Shown: positions 7,721 to 17,172 of the stretch, piece by piece | Numbering within the stretch: the first letter of the stretch is position 1 | Layout: each line of letters opens with the position of its first letter | Assembly: GCA_029260765.1 (NCBI GenBank) | Contig: JAJDCP010000021.1 | Location: 1-40,814 of the forward strand | DNA from: Planctomycetota bacterium | Lineage (GTDB): Bacteria; Planctomycetota; J058; JAJDCP01 | DNA length: 40,814 nucleotides | Direction: 5' to 3' | The notes under the pieces: model-generated | What the model was told of the DNA's origin: nothing | What the model saw: the letters and a program-made list of their open reading frames with translations, nothing else | The model's database searches: none | Program-made: the position numbers and the translations under genes

Positions 7721-8581
7721 ATGCGGATGGGACTGCTGGTCGTCTCCACGGCTCTCGGCTTCATGCTGGGAGGCTGTGGTCGAGAAGACAATTCCAGCCC
7801 AGGCACGACCGATTCGGGCAACCTGACCGTCAAGGGATCGGACACCATGGTCCATCTGGTGACGGCCTGGGCCGAGGCATACATGGAGGCCCACCCGGAC
7901 ACACAGATCTCCGTGACCGGTGGTGGCTCGGGGACCGGGGTCGCGGCCATGATCAACGGCACGACGGGTCTGTGTATGGCCTCACGTGAGGTCAAGAGCA
8001 AGGAAAAAGAACTGGCGACCGCCCAGGGCATCAGCTTTCACGAGCTCACCATGGCGCGCGATGGCATCGCCGTCGTCGTGCATCCAGAGAATCCCGTGCG
8101 TGAGCTGACCACGGACCAGCTCCGGCAGATGTACAACGGGACGCTCAACAATTGGAGCCAGGTCGGAGGGCCGGACCAGGCGATCCAGGCCCTGTCACGC
8201 GAGTCGAACTCGGGAACCTACGTGTTCTTCAACGAGCACGTCCTCAAGAAGGACGACTATGGCGCTGCAGTTCGGCTCATGCCCTCCAACGCCGCCATCG
8301 TGCAGTCTGTCAGCCAGGACAAGTGGAGCATCGGCTACGTGGGGCTGGCCTACGCCGAGGGCGCCGCGGTCGAGGTCGTGGGCGTGAAGCCCGATGCTTC
8401 GAGCCCGGCGGTGAGACCTTCGCTCGACACCGTCAGCTCCGGCAGCTACGCCATCGCCAGGCCCCTATACCTCTACTCCAACGGTGAGCCGAGCGGCCTG
8501 GTCAAGGCCTTCGTGGAATTCGCGTTGTCCGCCGACGGACAGAAGATCGTCGAAGAGGTGGGCTACATCCCACTCCATTAG
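7721..8581 (+). CDS. pstS: phosphate-binding lipoprotein PstS
   Basis: 286 residues. N-terminal lipoprotein signal with lipobox LGGC (acylated C19), then a PBP-like phosphate-binding fold: TVKGSDTMVHLVTAWAEAY, SVTGGGSGTGVAAM and SRESNSGTYVFF, the loops that contact phosphate in this family. It captures phosphate and delivers it to PstCA. Start ATG 7721 is preceded by GGAGG at a good distance; a second ATG follows two codons later. A gap of 133 bases from phoR leaves room for its own promoter, though none is clear. Confidence 0.93.
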   Translation: MRMGLLVVSTALGFMLGGCGREDNSSPGTTDSGNLTVKGSDTMVHLVTAWAEAYMEAHPDTQISVTGGGSGTGVAAMINGTTGLCMASREVKSKEKELATAQGISFHELTMARDGIAVVVHPENPVRELTTDQLRQMYNGTLNNWSQVGGPDQAIQALSRESNSGTYVFFNEHVLKKDDYGAAVRLMPSNAAIVQSVSQDKWSIGYVGLAYAEGAAVEVVGVKPDASSPAVRPSLDTVSSGSYAIARPLYLYSNGEPSGLVKAFVEFALSADGQKIVEEVGYIPLH

Positions 8582-8592
8582 AGACCCAGGCT

Positions 8593-9480
8593 ATGAAACG
8601 TTGGCGCAAGCTCGTCGAACACGTCGTCGGATGGAGCCTCTTCGTGTGCGCTTCGCTGACGATCGTCGCCGTCCTGCTCATCTTCCTGTTCTTGGGGAAG
8701 GAGGGCCTGCCGGCTCTCCTGGATGTCCCGCTGTCCAGCCTCTTGGACGAGCGCTGGTCGCCGGTGTCCTTTGACAACCCGCGCTTCGGGCTGCTATCCC
8801 TGGTCTCCGGGAGCGTTCTCGTCACCCTTCTGGCGACCCTGATCGCCGTGCCCTTCGGGATCGGGGGGGCGGTCTATCTGGCAGAATTTGCCGGCCGCGG
8901 CGAACGGGAGGTCCTGAAACCCTTCCTGGAGGTCCTGGCCGGCATCCCTTCCGTGGTCCTGGGTTTCTTCGGCCTGGTCGTGATCGGACCGGCCGTGAAG
9001 GGACTGTTCGGCCTCCCTTCCGGTCTGACCGCGCTCACCGGGGCGATCTTGCTGGCCTTCATGGCCATGCCGACCATCCTGTCGATCGCGGAGGACGCGC
9101 TGCGCGCCGTGCCGCAGTCCTACAAGGACGCCTCCCTGGCGCTGGGAGCCACCCCCTGGCAGACCACCTGGAAGGTGACGCTGCCGGCCGCCTCCTCCGG
9201 CGTGATCGCGGGGGTCATGCTCGGCATCGGACGCGTCATCGGAGAGACCATGGCGGTCATGATGGTCACCGGCAACGCGGCCATGATCACGGCCTCGCCC
9301 TTCGAATCGGTGCGCACGATGACGGCCACGATCGCCGCCGAGATGGGCGAAGTGCCGTTCGGTAGCGACCACTACCGGGTCCTCTTCCTCGTCGGCCTGG
9401 TGCTCCTGGGCATGACCCTGATCGTGAACCTCTACGCGCGCCGCCTGCTCGTCAACAAGGTTCGGAGGAAGAAGCGATGA
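8593..9480 (+). CDS. pstC: phosphate ABC transporter permease PstC
   Basis: 295 residues, about six membrane helices. Carries the binding-protein-dependent permease EAA loop EDALRAVPQSYKDASLALGA (about 170-190) followed by the helix region GRVIGETMAVMMV typical of PstC. It forms the membrane channel with PstA. Eleven bases after pstS, and its end overlaps pstA by 4 bases (ATGA), so translation is probably coupled. Confidence 0.92.
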   Translation: MKRWRKLVEHVVGWSLFVCASLTIVAVLLIFLFLGKEGLPALLDVPLSSLLDERWSPVSFDNPRFGLLSLVSGSVLVTLLATLIAVPFGIGGAVYLAEFAGRGEREVLKPFLEVLAGIPSVVLGFFGLVVIGPAVKGLFGLPSGLTALTGAILLAFMAMPTILSIAEDALRAVPQSYKDASLALGATPWQTTWKVTLPAASSGVIAGVMLGIGRVIGETMAVMMVTGNAAMITASPFESVRTMTATIAAEMGEVPFGSDHYRVLFLVGLVLLGMTLIVNLYARRLLVNKVRRKKR

Positions 9481-10328
9481 GGCGTAGATCCCTGGAGAAG
9501 ATCGGCGTGTGGGGGCTTCGCGTCCTCACCTACTCCGTCGTCGCCGCCATCCTCTATGTCCTCGGAGACATCGTCTACCACGGTGTGGGATCTCTCTCCT
9601 GGGAGTTTCTGACCAGCATGCCTCGAAAGTCGGGCGCTGAGGGCGGCATCCTGCCCGCGATCGTCGGGACGCTGTGCCTGCTTATCGGGACCCTGGCCGT
9701 CGCTCTGCCTGTCGGCATGGGCGCCGCCATCTACCTGACGGAGTACGCGGGACGGGGCCGTCTGACTGGCTGGATCCGCCTCGCCATCTTCACCCTGGCA
9801 GGGGTGCCGTCCATCGTTTTCGGGCTGCTCGGTCTCGGGCTGTTCGTCATCTTTCTGGGCTTCGGTGCTTCGATCCTGGCCGGCTCCCTGACCCTCGCCC
9901 TCATGATCCTGCCCGTCGTCATCGTGGCGAGTGAAGAGGCTCTGCGGGCGGTTCCGAATTCCCTGCGTGATGGCAGCCTCGCGCTCGGAGCGACACGCTG
10001 GCAGACCATCTGGCGCAATGTCCTGCCCTACAGCCTGCCGGGCATGCTGACGGGCTCCATTCTCGGCATGGCGCGCGCCGCGGGTGAGACCGCGCCGATC
10101 CTCTTCACCGTGGCCGCCTTCTACCTGCCGCGGCTGCCAGACTCAGTCTTCGATCAGGTCATGGCCCTGCCCTATCACCTCTACATTCTGGCAACGCAAC
10201 ATCCCGACACCGCCGCTGTGCGTCCCAAGCAATACGCCACAGCGTTGGTTCTCATCATGCTTGTTTTGGGGGTCAACCTCTGTGCTATCGTCCTCAGGAA
10301 TCGTTTCCGCAAGAAAACCCGCTGGTAG
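9477..10328 (+). CDS. pstA: phosphate ABC transporter permease PstA
   Basis: 283 residues, about six membrane helices. EAA loop [20 protein letters not shown], then [17 protein letters not shown], characteristic of PstA. Heterodimer partner of PstC. Starts inside the pstC stop (ATGA overlap); pstB follows after 10 bases. Confidence 0.92.
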   Translation: MRRRSLEKIGVWGLRVLTYSVVAAILYVLGDIVYHGVGSLSWEFLTSMPRKSGAEGGILPAIVGTLCLLIGTLAVALPVGMGAAIYLTEYAGRGRLTGWIRLAIFTLAGVPSIVFGLLGLGLFVIFLGFGASILAGSLTLALMILPVVIVASEEALRAVPNSLRDGSLALGATRWQTIWRNVLPYSLPGMLTGSILGMARAAGETAPILFTVAAFYLPRLPDSVFDQVMALPYHLYILATQHPDTAAVRPKQYATALVLIMLVLGVNLCAIVLRNRFRKKTRW

Positions 10329-10338
10329 GAAACCGCTC

Positions 10339-11106
10339 GTGGAAACTGAGCTCGTCAACAAGATCGAGGTCCGTGATCTCAACTTCTTCTACGGGGAGAC
10401 CCAGGCTCTCGATCGGATCTCCCTGAACATCCCCACACATCGGGTGACCGCCCTCATCGGACCCTCGGGCTGCGGGAAGTCGACCTTTCTCAGAACGCTG
10501 AATCGCATGAACGAGACCATCGAGCACACGCGGCACGAGGGGGAGGTGCTGCTCGACGGCACCGAGATCTATGGGCGGGGTGTCGACGTCGTCGAGATCC
10601 GCAAGCGTGTGGGCATGGTCTTTCAGAAGTCGAATCCTTTCCCGAAGTCCATCTTCGAGAACGTGGTCTACGGCCCGCGCATCCACGGCGTCCGCAAGAA
10701 GGCCGAGCTGGCGCGGATCGCCGAGACCTCGCTGACGCGCGCGGCGCTCTGGGACGAGGTCAAGGACCGCCTGGACGACTCGGCCATGGAGCTCTCAGGC
10801 GGGCAACAGCAGCGGCTCTGCATCGCCAGGGCCCTGGCGACCGACCCCGAGGTGTTGCTCATGGATGAGCCGGCCTCGGCCCTCGATCCCGCTTCGACGG
10901 CACGCGTCGAGGACCTGATCTTCGAGCTGAGGGAGCGTTACACCATCGTCATTGTCACCCACAACATGCAGCAAGCGGCGCGCGTCTCCGACTTGACGGC
11001 GTTCTTCTATGAGGGACATCTGATCGAGTTCGGGGAGACGGATCAGGTCTTTACGCGGCCGAGCCAGAAGAAGACCGAGGACTACGTGACCGGACGGTTT
11101 GGATAA
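10339..11106 (+). CDS. pstB: phosphate ABC transporter ATPase PstB
   Basis: 255 residues, the normal length, when started at GTG 10339, which has AGGAAA upstream; the frame is open further 5' but overlaps pstA. Walker [10 protein letters not shown] (41-49), signature LSGGQQQR (152-159), Walker B VLLMDEP (172-178), and the PstB-type EPASALDP. It powers phosphate import through PstCA. The end of the gene is 16 bases before the phoU start. Confidence 0.93.
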   Translation: METELVNKIEVRDLNFFYGETQALDRISLNIPTHRVTALIGPSGCGKSTFLRTLNRMNETIEHTRHEGEVLLDGTEIYGRGVDVVEIRKRVGMVFQKSNPFPKSIFENVVYGPRIHGVRKKAELARIAETSLTRAALWDEVKDRLDDSAMELSGGQQQRLCIARALATDPEVLLMDEPASALDPASTARVEDLIFELRERYTIVIVTHNMQQAARVSDLTAFFYEGHLIEFGETDQVFTRPSQKKTEDYVTGRFG

Positions 11107-11122
11107 AGGAGCGGAGACTCGG

Positions 11123-11800
11123 ATGTCAAAACATCTGCTGCGGGACCTGGAGAACGTCAAGAAGAAGATCCTCGGCATGGGGGCGATGGTCGAGGAGGCG
11201 ACGAACAAGGCGATCACCGCGCTCGTCGACCGCCGACCTGAGCTGGCCCAGGAGGTGATGGCGGGCGACGACAAGATCGACGAGCTGGAGGTCGCGATCG
11301 AAGAGGAGTGCCTCAAGATCCTGGCCCTGCATCAGCCCGTCGCCACCGACCTCAGGTTCATCATCGCCGTAATGAAGGTGAACAACGACCTCGAGCGGAT
11401 GGGTGACCTGGCGATCAACATCGCCGAGCGCTCGGCCTACCTCTCAACCCACGAGCCGATCGAGGTCCCCCTCGAGTTTGACCGTATGGTCGAGACCGTC
11501 CGCTGTATGCTGCGAGACAGCCTCGACGCCCTGGTCAACCTCGACACGGCCCTCGCCCGCAAGATCTGCGCGCAAGACGATGCCGTCGACGCCATCAACA
11601 GCGAGATGTTTCGGGTTCTGCAGGACGTCATGTACCAAGAGCCCAAGACCATCAAGCGGGCCGTCCACACTCTCTCGGCCTCACGCCACCTCGAGCGCAT
11701 CGCCGACCTGGCCACGAACATCGCCGAAGACGTGGTCTTCATGGTCGAGGGCGAGGTGATCCGGCACCATCTCGAAGATTACCCGGGAGCGGCGGATTAG
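11123..11800 (+). CDS. phoU: phosphate signalling protein PhoU
   Basis: 225 residues, all-helical, with the two PhoU repeats. Each carries the metal-binding ExxxD-type motifs (KVNNDLERMGDLAINIAE and ASRHLERIADLATNIAEDV). PhoU damps PhoR signalling when phosphate is plentiful and links the transporter to the kinase. Start ATG 11123 follows AAGGAGCGGA; an in-frame TTG 11099 lies in the pstB end and is less likely. Last gene of the phosphate block. Confidence 0.93.
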   Translation: MSKHLLRDLENVKKKILGMGAMVEEATNKAITALVDRRPELAQEVMAGDDKIDELEVAIEEECLKILALHQPVATDLRFIIAVMKVNNDLERMGDLAINIAERSAYLSTHEPIEVPLEFDRMVETVRCMLRDSLDALVNLDTALARKICAQDDAVDAINSEMFRVLQDVMYQEPKTIKRAVHTLSASRHLERIADLATNIAEDVVFMVEGEVIRHHLEDYPGAAD

Positions 11801-11809
11801 GGTCTGCTG

Positions 11810-11834
11810 ATCAAGGCGTGGAGGCTGCCTTGAT
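11810..11834 (+). terminator. hairpin after phoU
   Basis: ATCAAGGC (11810-11817) pairs with GCCTTGAT (11827-11834) over a 9-base loop, nine bases after the phoU stop. No T-run follows, so it is only a weak terminator candidate. Confidence 0.35.
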
Positions 11835-11956
11835 GTCCAAAACCGCCTCACGCACCGCCTGTGCGACCAGGGTGTCCGCATCCTGGCTCAAACTCTCTAG
11901 CCTGGAGTTTGGCGCTTTCGCTGGCCGGGTTCCGTAAGGCAGTCCCGCTACAGGGG

Positions 11957-12260
11957 GGAGGAACCGCTGCGGAAGCGGCTTGCAGCCGCTGTAGCGTCGG
12001 TCTATGCAGCCTGCGGCGAAATTCGAAGAAGGGCTTTTTGGGCCCTTGTAGGGTGCGGGGTTTACCCCCGCCCGTTCGTTCGGGCGGGGATAAACCCCGC
12101 CCCTACATTTCGAAAATCAGTATCTTTGCCGCAGTCTGCTATGACCGACGGGAACACCGACCTGCATAGAGTCACCCCAGATCTTCGGAGGAACCGCTGC
12201 GCACACGGCTTCCTGGCGCGCGCAGCGCGCCCTGCTCACAGAGCGCCGCTACAGAAGACG
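11957..12260. repeat. two copies of a GGAGGAACCGCTGCG-headed palindromic repeat
   Basis: The exact 15-mer GGAGGAACCGCTGCG at 11957-11971 and 12187-12201. Each is followed within about 60 bases by a CCGCTGTAGCG or CCGCTACAG closing segment that can pair with it. Looks like a pair of REP-like elements flanking the palindrome at 12047-12107. Confidence 0.5.
12047..12107. repeat. 61-bp near-perfect palindrome (TGTAGGG...CCCTACA)
   Basis: Left arm TGTAGGGTGCGGGGTTTACC, right arm GGATAAACCCCGCCCCTACA, with CCCGCCCGTTCGTTCGGGCG between. The same element recurs at 40758-40814, and a half copy is at 35967-35984. A dispersed intergenic repeat; it could also fold into a strong hairpin in RNA. Confidence 0.75.
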
Positions 12261-12677
12261 GCTTCAATATCGGGCGTACTTGACGGTGTTGGATGCGGTC
12301 GCAACGGATAGTGGTCGCCCAGCGCCATCCAGCCCGGTTGCCTCGACCCGATGTCAGGAGCTCGCAGCCTGCGCGTTCCTCAGTCCGCTGTGGATAGGAT
12401 CCAGTCTGATGGCAGCCAGTCCAGATCCTCCGCAGACCAGGCTCAGCCCAGGTGTCCCTTGATGAAGACTAGCACCTCCCAGCTCATCGGATCCTCGACT
12501 CAGCCCATGTGGTCGCGCACCTGCGTGTGCCGCTTGTCCGGTACGTAGATGCGGTCGCAGCGCTCCGGAGAGCCCCGCCCGCGACGTGCCTCTGGCCGAG
12601 CTGTTCGATCTGGAGATGCTGCCTTGAGCAGACCGCGGTGGAAATCTTGAAGCCCGCTGCACCCGACCACACAGTGA
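12109..12677. other. gene-free stretch
   Basis: About 570 bases between the repeats and the glycosyltransferase stop. It holds one copy of GCAGTCTGCTA (12131-12141). The short open frames here have skewed composition, so I call none. Confidence 0.5.
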
Positions 12678-13892
12678 TCAGCCGATCACCCTGTCCCACA
12701 GAGCCCGTACCCGGGTGTAGACCCCGTCCCAGCTGAAGTCCCTGGTCAGCTGGCCTGCGTCGGCGATCGGAGCGCGGACCAACGCGCGCTCCAGGGCCGC
12801 ATGGATGGCCTCGACGAATGCCGGCAGATCGGCTTCCTCCGGCAGATCGATGCCACGCAGGCGCGGCAGGGGAATCAGCTCGAGCGCATCTCCGAGCGCC
12901 GGTGCGAGCTCAGCGACCACACCGGGCAAGGCGGTCGCCACAGGTCTGCAACCACAGGCCAGAGCCTCGATCAGGACCAGCGGCAGGCCCTCGTAGAAGG
13001 AAGGCAGCACGAACACCGCACAGCTGCGCAGCAAGCTGCCGAGCGCTTCCTGGCTCAGCATGCCGTGGCGCTGCAGCCCCGGCATGCCGTCTATGCGCCG
13101 GGCCAGGGCCTCGGCCTCGGGTCCCGCACCAGCCCCCGCGATGTGCAGGGTGAGCGCCGGACGCTCGCGGCGCAAGCGCTCGAAGGCGTCCAGCAGCCAT
13201 GGCAGCCCCTTCGAGTGGCTGTACTTGCCCGCGTAGACGATGGTCTCGCCGCGCGTGCCGCGTGGGCTCGGTGGAAAGAACCGCGCCGTGTCGAAACCCG
13301 CGCCGACGATGCTGATGCGCTCACGCGGCACATGCAGCTCCGCGACCAGCTGCTCGGTGTGTTGCCTTGTCAGGACCGCGAAGGCATCGTTGCGGACGCA
13401 CCCAGCGCGCACCTCGGGGGCCAACTCCGGGCACAGGGACATCTGACGCAGCCCAGTGGCGTGGCAGTGATTCACCACCGGCACACCCGGCGCGATGTCC
13501 TTGATCAACGACGACAGCAACCAGACGTGGTGGCTGTGGATCACATCCGGTGCGACAGCCTCTAAGATTGGCCTCAAGTGGTCCCGCCAGGCCGTCCTGT
13601 ACGCCTCAAGCTGCGCGCGCCCAAGAGCGCTGAAGCGCGAGCTGGGGTACGGCATCACGTCGCTCATGCCGGGCAGCGGGAACTCGACGCGACCGCTTCC
13701 ACGGCCGAAGACCAGCGGGAACAAGCGCTGTGGCTCGATGCCAGCCACAGAGGGCCGCGGATCGTCGAGCGGCGTGCCTACGACGGCCCACTGCTCGAGC
13801 CCCTCGCGTGCGGCGCGGGTGGCCAACGACTCGAGCGTGACGCCGCTACCGGTGCGGCCAGGGCGTTGGGAGAGCAGATGCAGCACCCGCAT
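12678..13892 (-). CDS. GT4-family glycosyltransferase
   Basis: 404 residues of GT-B fold, retaining. The N-terminal Rossmann half starts MRVLHLLSQRPGRTGSG (glycine-rich acceptor loop), with VIHSHHVWLLSSL at about 118-129. The C-terminal donor half has VYAGKYSHSKGLPWLLDAFE (219-238), IAGAGAGPE, and the EX7E motif YEGLPLVLIEALACG (E301, E309) that positions the nucleotide-sugar phosphate. It probably transfers a sugar to a lipid or surface glycan; donor and acceptor cannot be told. AGGAGG seven bases before ATG 13892 supports the start. A possible -10 (TAGAAT, complement of 13938-13943) lies upstream. It is a lone gene, not in a polysaccharide cluster. Confidence 0.9.
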   Translation of the reverse strand: MRVLHLLSQRPGRTGSGVTLESLATRAAREGLEQWAVVGTPLDDPRPSVAGIEPQRLFPLVFGRGSGRVEFPLPGMSDVMPYPSSRFSALGRAQLEAYRTAWRDHLRPILEAVAPDVIHSHHVWLLSSLIKDIAPGVPVVNHCHATGLRQMSLCPELAPEVRAGCVRNDAFAVLTRQHTEQLVAELHVPRERISIVGAGFDTARFFPPSPRGTRGETIVYAGKYSHSKGLPWLLDAFERLRRERPALTLHIAGAGAGPEAEALARRIDGMPGLQRHGMLSQEALGSLLRSCAVFVLPSFYEGLPLVLIEALACGCRPVATALPGVVAELAPALGDALELIPLPRLRGIDLPEEADLPAFVEAIHAALERALVRAPIADAGQLTRDFSWDGVYTRVRALWDRVIG

Positions 13893-14033
13893 GGAGGACC
13901 TCCTGGTGGAAGCCAGCCCGTCACGGCCGGGGTGATCATTCTACCGCAGTCCCCGAGAATTGTCCGCCCTCGCCGGGGCGTGGGGACGCGGAGTTGAGCT
14001 CGCCACCGGAGACGACCCTGGCAAACCGTCCCC

Positions 14034-14195
14034 TCAGGTTCCGCGGGCCTCGGCATAGCGAAGCATGCGTTCCAGTGCCCCATCCCACAGCCTCAACCGC
14101 AGGCAGGCGAGGATGTCTTGCGGATAGCGAGCGGGGGCACGCTCCAGGTTCTTGCTGGCCAGGCTCGCATAGAGGGTGGAGAGCATAGTGGCATT
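14034..14195 (-). pseudogene. C-terminal remnant of an unidentified gene
   Basis: The - strand frame encodes about 50 residues ending RLRLWDGALERMLRYAEARG before a stop. Composition is protein-like, but the frame changes to antisense of the acetyltransferase remnant upstream of about 14195, so only the 3' end remains. Family not recognised. Confidence 0.3.
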
Positions 14196-14198
14196 GGT

Positions 14199-14429
14199 CA
14201 TGTAGTGGCCGCGGTGGCAGTCGTCGATGCCCACCATGGCAGGGGGTTGGGGAGCCTGTTGCTGCGGCGCCTGATCTCGGCCGCCGTCGAGCGTGGTGTG
14301 CACTGGTTCCGTGCCATGGTGCTGGCCGACAACCACGCAGCGTTCGCGATGCTACGCGGTGTGTCGCTCCACCTGATCGAGGTCGAACGGGACGACACCA
14401 GCATCCTGCTGGTCGACCTGCTGCGGCTG
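14199..14429 (+). pseudogene. GNAT acetyltransferase fragment
   Basis: About 77 residues of C-terminal GNAT fold: VVDAHHGRGLGSLLLRRLIS (the acetyl-CoA pyrophosphate loop, R-G-L-G) and RAMVLADNHAAFAMLR, the usual ENxxA-type helix. The N-terminal half of the domain is absent; sequence before 14199 reads as a different gene on the other strand. The open frame continues to 14528 without similarity. I read it as a truncated relic. Confidence 0.6.
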
Positions 14430-14642
14430 GTGGCCAAGCAGGCGCTCGATGTGCGGGCCGTCGGGCATCTGCTGCGCGGGGAGCAGCCCGAGGCTGGGAA
14501 GGCCGGGGAAGGTCCGCCAGCTCTGTGAGTCGAGCCGCAGCTGGACCTGCCGTGTGGGCCTGAAAGGTGTCCCCGGGGAGGATACCTCAGCTGTTGAGGA
14601 GGGGGCCGGCGCGACCGGCGTGGCGCCGTCAGCTGTAAACGG

Positions 14643-15059
14643 CTATTTCTTGACGATCTTCCAACGGCCGATCTTGCCCACAATGGTTTGGTTCAGATTG
14701 TCAATCCAGGTCCGAAAGCCCTTGGCATTTTTCTCCAGGCCCTCCGCATACTCTTCGACCTTTTCTACCTCTCTTGAAAGGCCTGCAGCTTTGATGACGA
14801 GCTTCATGGACGGGCTGCTCCAGATCTTCAGTTTCGCCCTGAGATGGGCGGCCTCTTTCTCGTAGCCTTCGATGTATTCCAGGAACTTCTTCTGACGCGT
14901 GCATGCTTCGTCAATGGCAGCGTGATTTTGGCCACTTGAGCGGACGATTGCGCCGATGACGTCGCTGTAGTCAACCACCATCTGGTTGCCGTCTTTGAGT
15001 CGGGTCTTCAGCGGTTTCAGGTCCGGAATTCCGAGGAGCTGCTTGGTCACTTTGGCCAT
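14643..15059 (-). CDS. small helical protein of unknown function
   Basis: 138 residues, begins MAKVTKQLLGIPDLKPLKTR, rich in charged helices with heptad-like EYIEGYEKEAAHLRAKLK and a likely coiled coil in the middle third. No signal peptide or membrane helix. The N-terminus resembles short phage-tail or contractile-structure accessory proteins only vaguely, so I give no function. Lies 176 bases from the end of the M6 protease on the same strand, so it could be downstream in that transcript. Composition is less GC-biased than its neighbours. The small protein at 40229-40699 has a similar size and helical start but no clear sequence match. Confidence 0.65.
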   Translation of the reverse strand: MAKVTKQLLGIPDLKPLKTRLKDGNQMVVDYSDVIGAIVRSSGQNHAAIDEACTRQKKFLEYIEGYEKEAAHLRAKLKIWSSPSMKLVIKAAGLSREVEKVEEYAEGLEKNAKGFRTWIDNLNQTIVGKIGRWKIVKK

Positions 15060-15234
15060 GGTTCTTCTTTGCTTGAAGAGGATGGGGGTCGAGTGCCAGG
15101 TCCTGGCGATGGGAACTGTCTCGTTATCGGACGTGGCGTACGATCCATCCTACCTGCAAGATCTCGGGACGAGAACCCTGCAGCGCGCGGACTCGATCAG
15201 CAGAACTGGGCTCGGAGTCGAGACCGACGGCGCC

Positions 15235-17043
15235 TCAGTCGTCCTCGCCCGCCACCGGGCCGATCTCCAGCGCCAGCCATGCGCCAGGCTGCTCGCGGAT
15301 GTTGCTGATCTCGATTTGCCAGCGCCCCCGGGCCGCCGTTTTCAAGTCTGCGATGTCCGCATCGATCGTCAATTTCGTACGGGAACCGCGCGGGAAGGGC
15401 ACCTCCCGCAGCCGCGTCTCCGAGTCTTGCCGCCCATGGGCCTCCAGCAGATCGATGACCGAGTCCCGGCTGACATGCCAGACCATCAACCCCGTGCTGG
15501 GAAGACCCTTGTGGAAGCCCTCCCCACCACGGTAGCTCAGCAGCAGGTACTCGCTGCCATCTTCGCGCAGGGGAACCTTGAGGCATTGATCCTGTGAGCC
15601 TTCGATGGGCCGCAACGCGAGCTTCTGGGGGATGCGAGGATCGATCATGCGCGCCTGCAGCCAGCCGACCTGGATCTTGCACCACGGGCAGGGATGCAGC
15701 GGCATGTGGCCGCTGGCGCGGCCGGTGGCGCCATCTTCGCCGTTGGCCATCAGGCACCAGATGCCCAGCTCCATGCCCTGGCCCGGTACCTCTGAATACT
15801 GGTCGGGCAGTCCGAGCATGTGCCCGAACTCATGGCAGTGCGTGCCGATGCTCGAGAAACCTCCGCGCCGCGATCCCAGCTCGCTCATCACGTAGTAGGG
15901 AAAGCGCTGGCGTCCGAAGCGTACCGACGAGCGGTGCGGCCAGAGTGCCCGGCCCCGGGGGTGCTCGAGTTGTCCTGCGTAGACCACGGCCAGCCCCTCG
16001 TAGCCGTCGAGGGCGTCCTCTCCGTCGCGTGCCTGGATCGCGTCGAGGGCCTCCTGGATGAAGGCGCCCGACTCGCGTCCCATGTTCTGATTCAGGTAGT
16101 CGTCCTTGGCGGGCGCGACCGACACCCAGTCGAACACCTTGCCTTCGAGCTGGAAGACGCCGCAGGAGATCTCCTGGTAGAAGTCGACCACGCTGCCGTA
16201 GACTGTCTGCCCGGAGGGGCTGGTCTCGGTGTAGCTGTCGTCGCTGAAGAACATGGTCTGGAAGTCTTCGACGCTGAAGCGCTCATCGTGTTTGACATCG
16301 GCGAACTCGACCAGCACCACGGCCAGCTTGAAGTCGCGGGCCGTCTCGGGCTCGCTCCGCCGGCGGCGCTGCGGCCGACCCGCGAGCGTCAGGGAGATTT
16401 CGAGCTCTTCCTCTCCTCGGCGCACGCTCAAACGCGCCGAATCCCCTTCACGCAGAGATTGCGTCAGAGAACCGAGCGTTTCTTTGTCCGGTGTGGGGAT
16501 GCCGTCGAAACCGACGATCACGTCGCCACTCTGCAGCCCCGAGCTGGCAGCGGGGGTCTCGGGATAGACCTCACCCACCTTGAGACCGCCGTGGTCGGAG
16601 ACCGGCACGCCTTCTTCCATGCGGACCCCGAGCATCAGACGGCCTTCGACGCTCTTCATCGTGATCGGAATCGTCAGCCTCTCGCCCTGCCTGTACAGCT
16701 GGGCGACGATGCTCTCGCCTTCGACCTTGCTCATCACGACCTGGCGGAGTTGGGTGCCGTTGGGGGTGTCGATGCGGTCGAAGCGCACGATCACATCTTC
16801 GGGCTCGATGCCCGCTGCTTTCGCGGACGAGCCCTCCACAACGCTGGTGACGCGGCAGCCCATCATCACCGAGGTCGCGTCGAGCCGCACCCCGAGGTAG
16901 CCCGGCGCACGCAGCTTGCTCGCGTCCACTTCGAACAGTGTGGCTTGCTCCAATGGCAGATAGCCTTCGGGAAGCGGTGTTTCATCGGCGCCCAGGGGAA
17001 GAAGCAGGCTGGCGAGACACAGGCAGGTAGAAACCCGATACAT
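15235..17043 (-). CDS. exported M6-type metalloprotease with two PDZ domains
   Basis: 602 residues. Signal peptide at 1-19 (CLCLASLLLPLGAD). PDZ-like domain 1 (about 48-130, GYLGVRL ... GIEPEDVIVRFD) and PDZ-like domain 2 (about 136-220, SGLQSGDVIVGFDG). The protease domain starts at about 238 (FKLAVVLVEFAD). Its zinc motif HEFGHMLGLPD (H404, E405, H408) matches immune-inhibitor-A type M6 peptidases, with a downstream CLMANG Met-turn candidate at about 430. A C-terminal beta region follows. It likely works outside the cytoplasm; the PDZ pair may bind C-termini of substrates or partners. N-terminal tandem PDZ on an M6 peptidase is an unusual order. GGAG lies before ATG 17043. Divergent from the gene at 17173, sharing a 129-base promoter region. 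Confidence 0.88.
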   Translation of the reverse strand: MYRVSTCLCLASLLLPLGADETPLPEGYLPLEQATLFEVDASKLRAPGYLGVRLDATSVMMGCRVTSVVEGSSAKAAGIEPEDVIVRFDRIDTPNGTQLRQVVMSKVEGESIVAQLYRQGERLTIPITMKSVEGRLMLGVRMEEGVPVSDHGGLKVGEVYPETPAASSGLQSGDVIVGFDGIPTPDKETLGSLTQSLREGDSARLSVRRGEEELEISLTLAGRPQRRRRSEPETARDFKLAVVLVEFADVKHDERFSVEDFQTMFFSDDSYTETSPSGQTVYGSVVDFYQEISCGVFQLEGKVFDWVSVAPAKDDYLNQNMGRESGAFIQEALDAIQARDGEDALDGYEGLAVVYAGQLEHPRGRALWPHRSSVRFGRQRFPYYVMSELGSRRGGFSSIGTHCHEFGHMLGLPDQYSEVPGQGMELGIWCLMANGEDGATGRASGHMPLHPCPWCKIQVGWLQARMIDPRIPQKLALRPIEGSQDQCLKVPLREDGSEYLLLSYRGGEGFHKGLPSTGLMVWHVSRDSVIDLLEAHGRQDSETRLREVPFPRGSRTKLTIDADIADLKTAARGRWQIEISNIREQPGAWLALEIGPVAGEDD

Positions 17044-17172
17044 TGTGGACTCCAGAGGGTGGTTACCTCGCTGTTACGTCGTGGGGGCATGGCTGTTGGA
17101 CCGCGGAATGGATCCAGGCCATGTTTCCTTCGTGCAGGTTCTTCGGGTACAGTCGGGCAACAGGAGGAGATG

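Noticed and set aside
15820..17172. N-terminal extension of the TolB-like gene over the M6 protease
   Set aside because: The frame is open but antisense to the protease; GGAGG next to ATG 17173 and the start of propeller-like sequence mark the real start.
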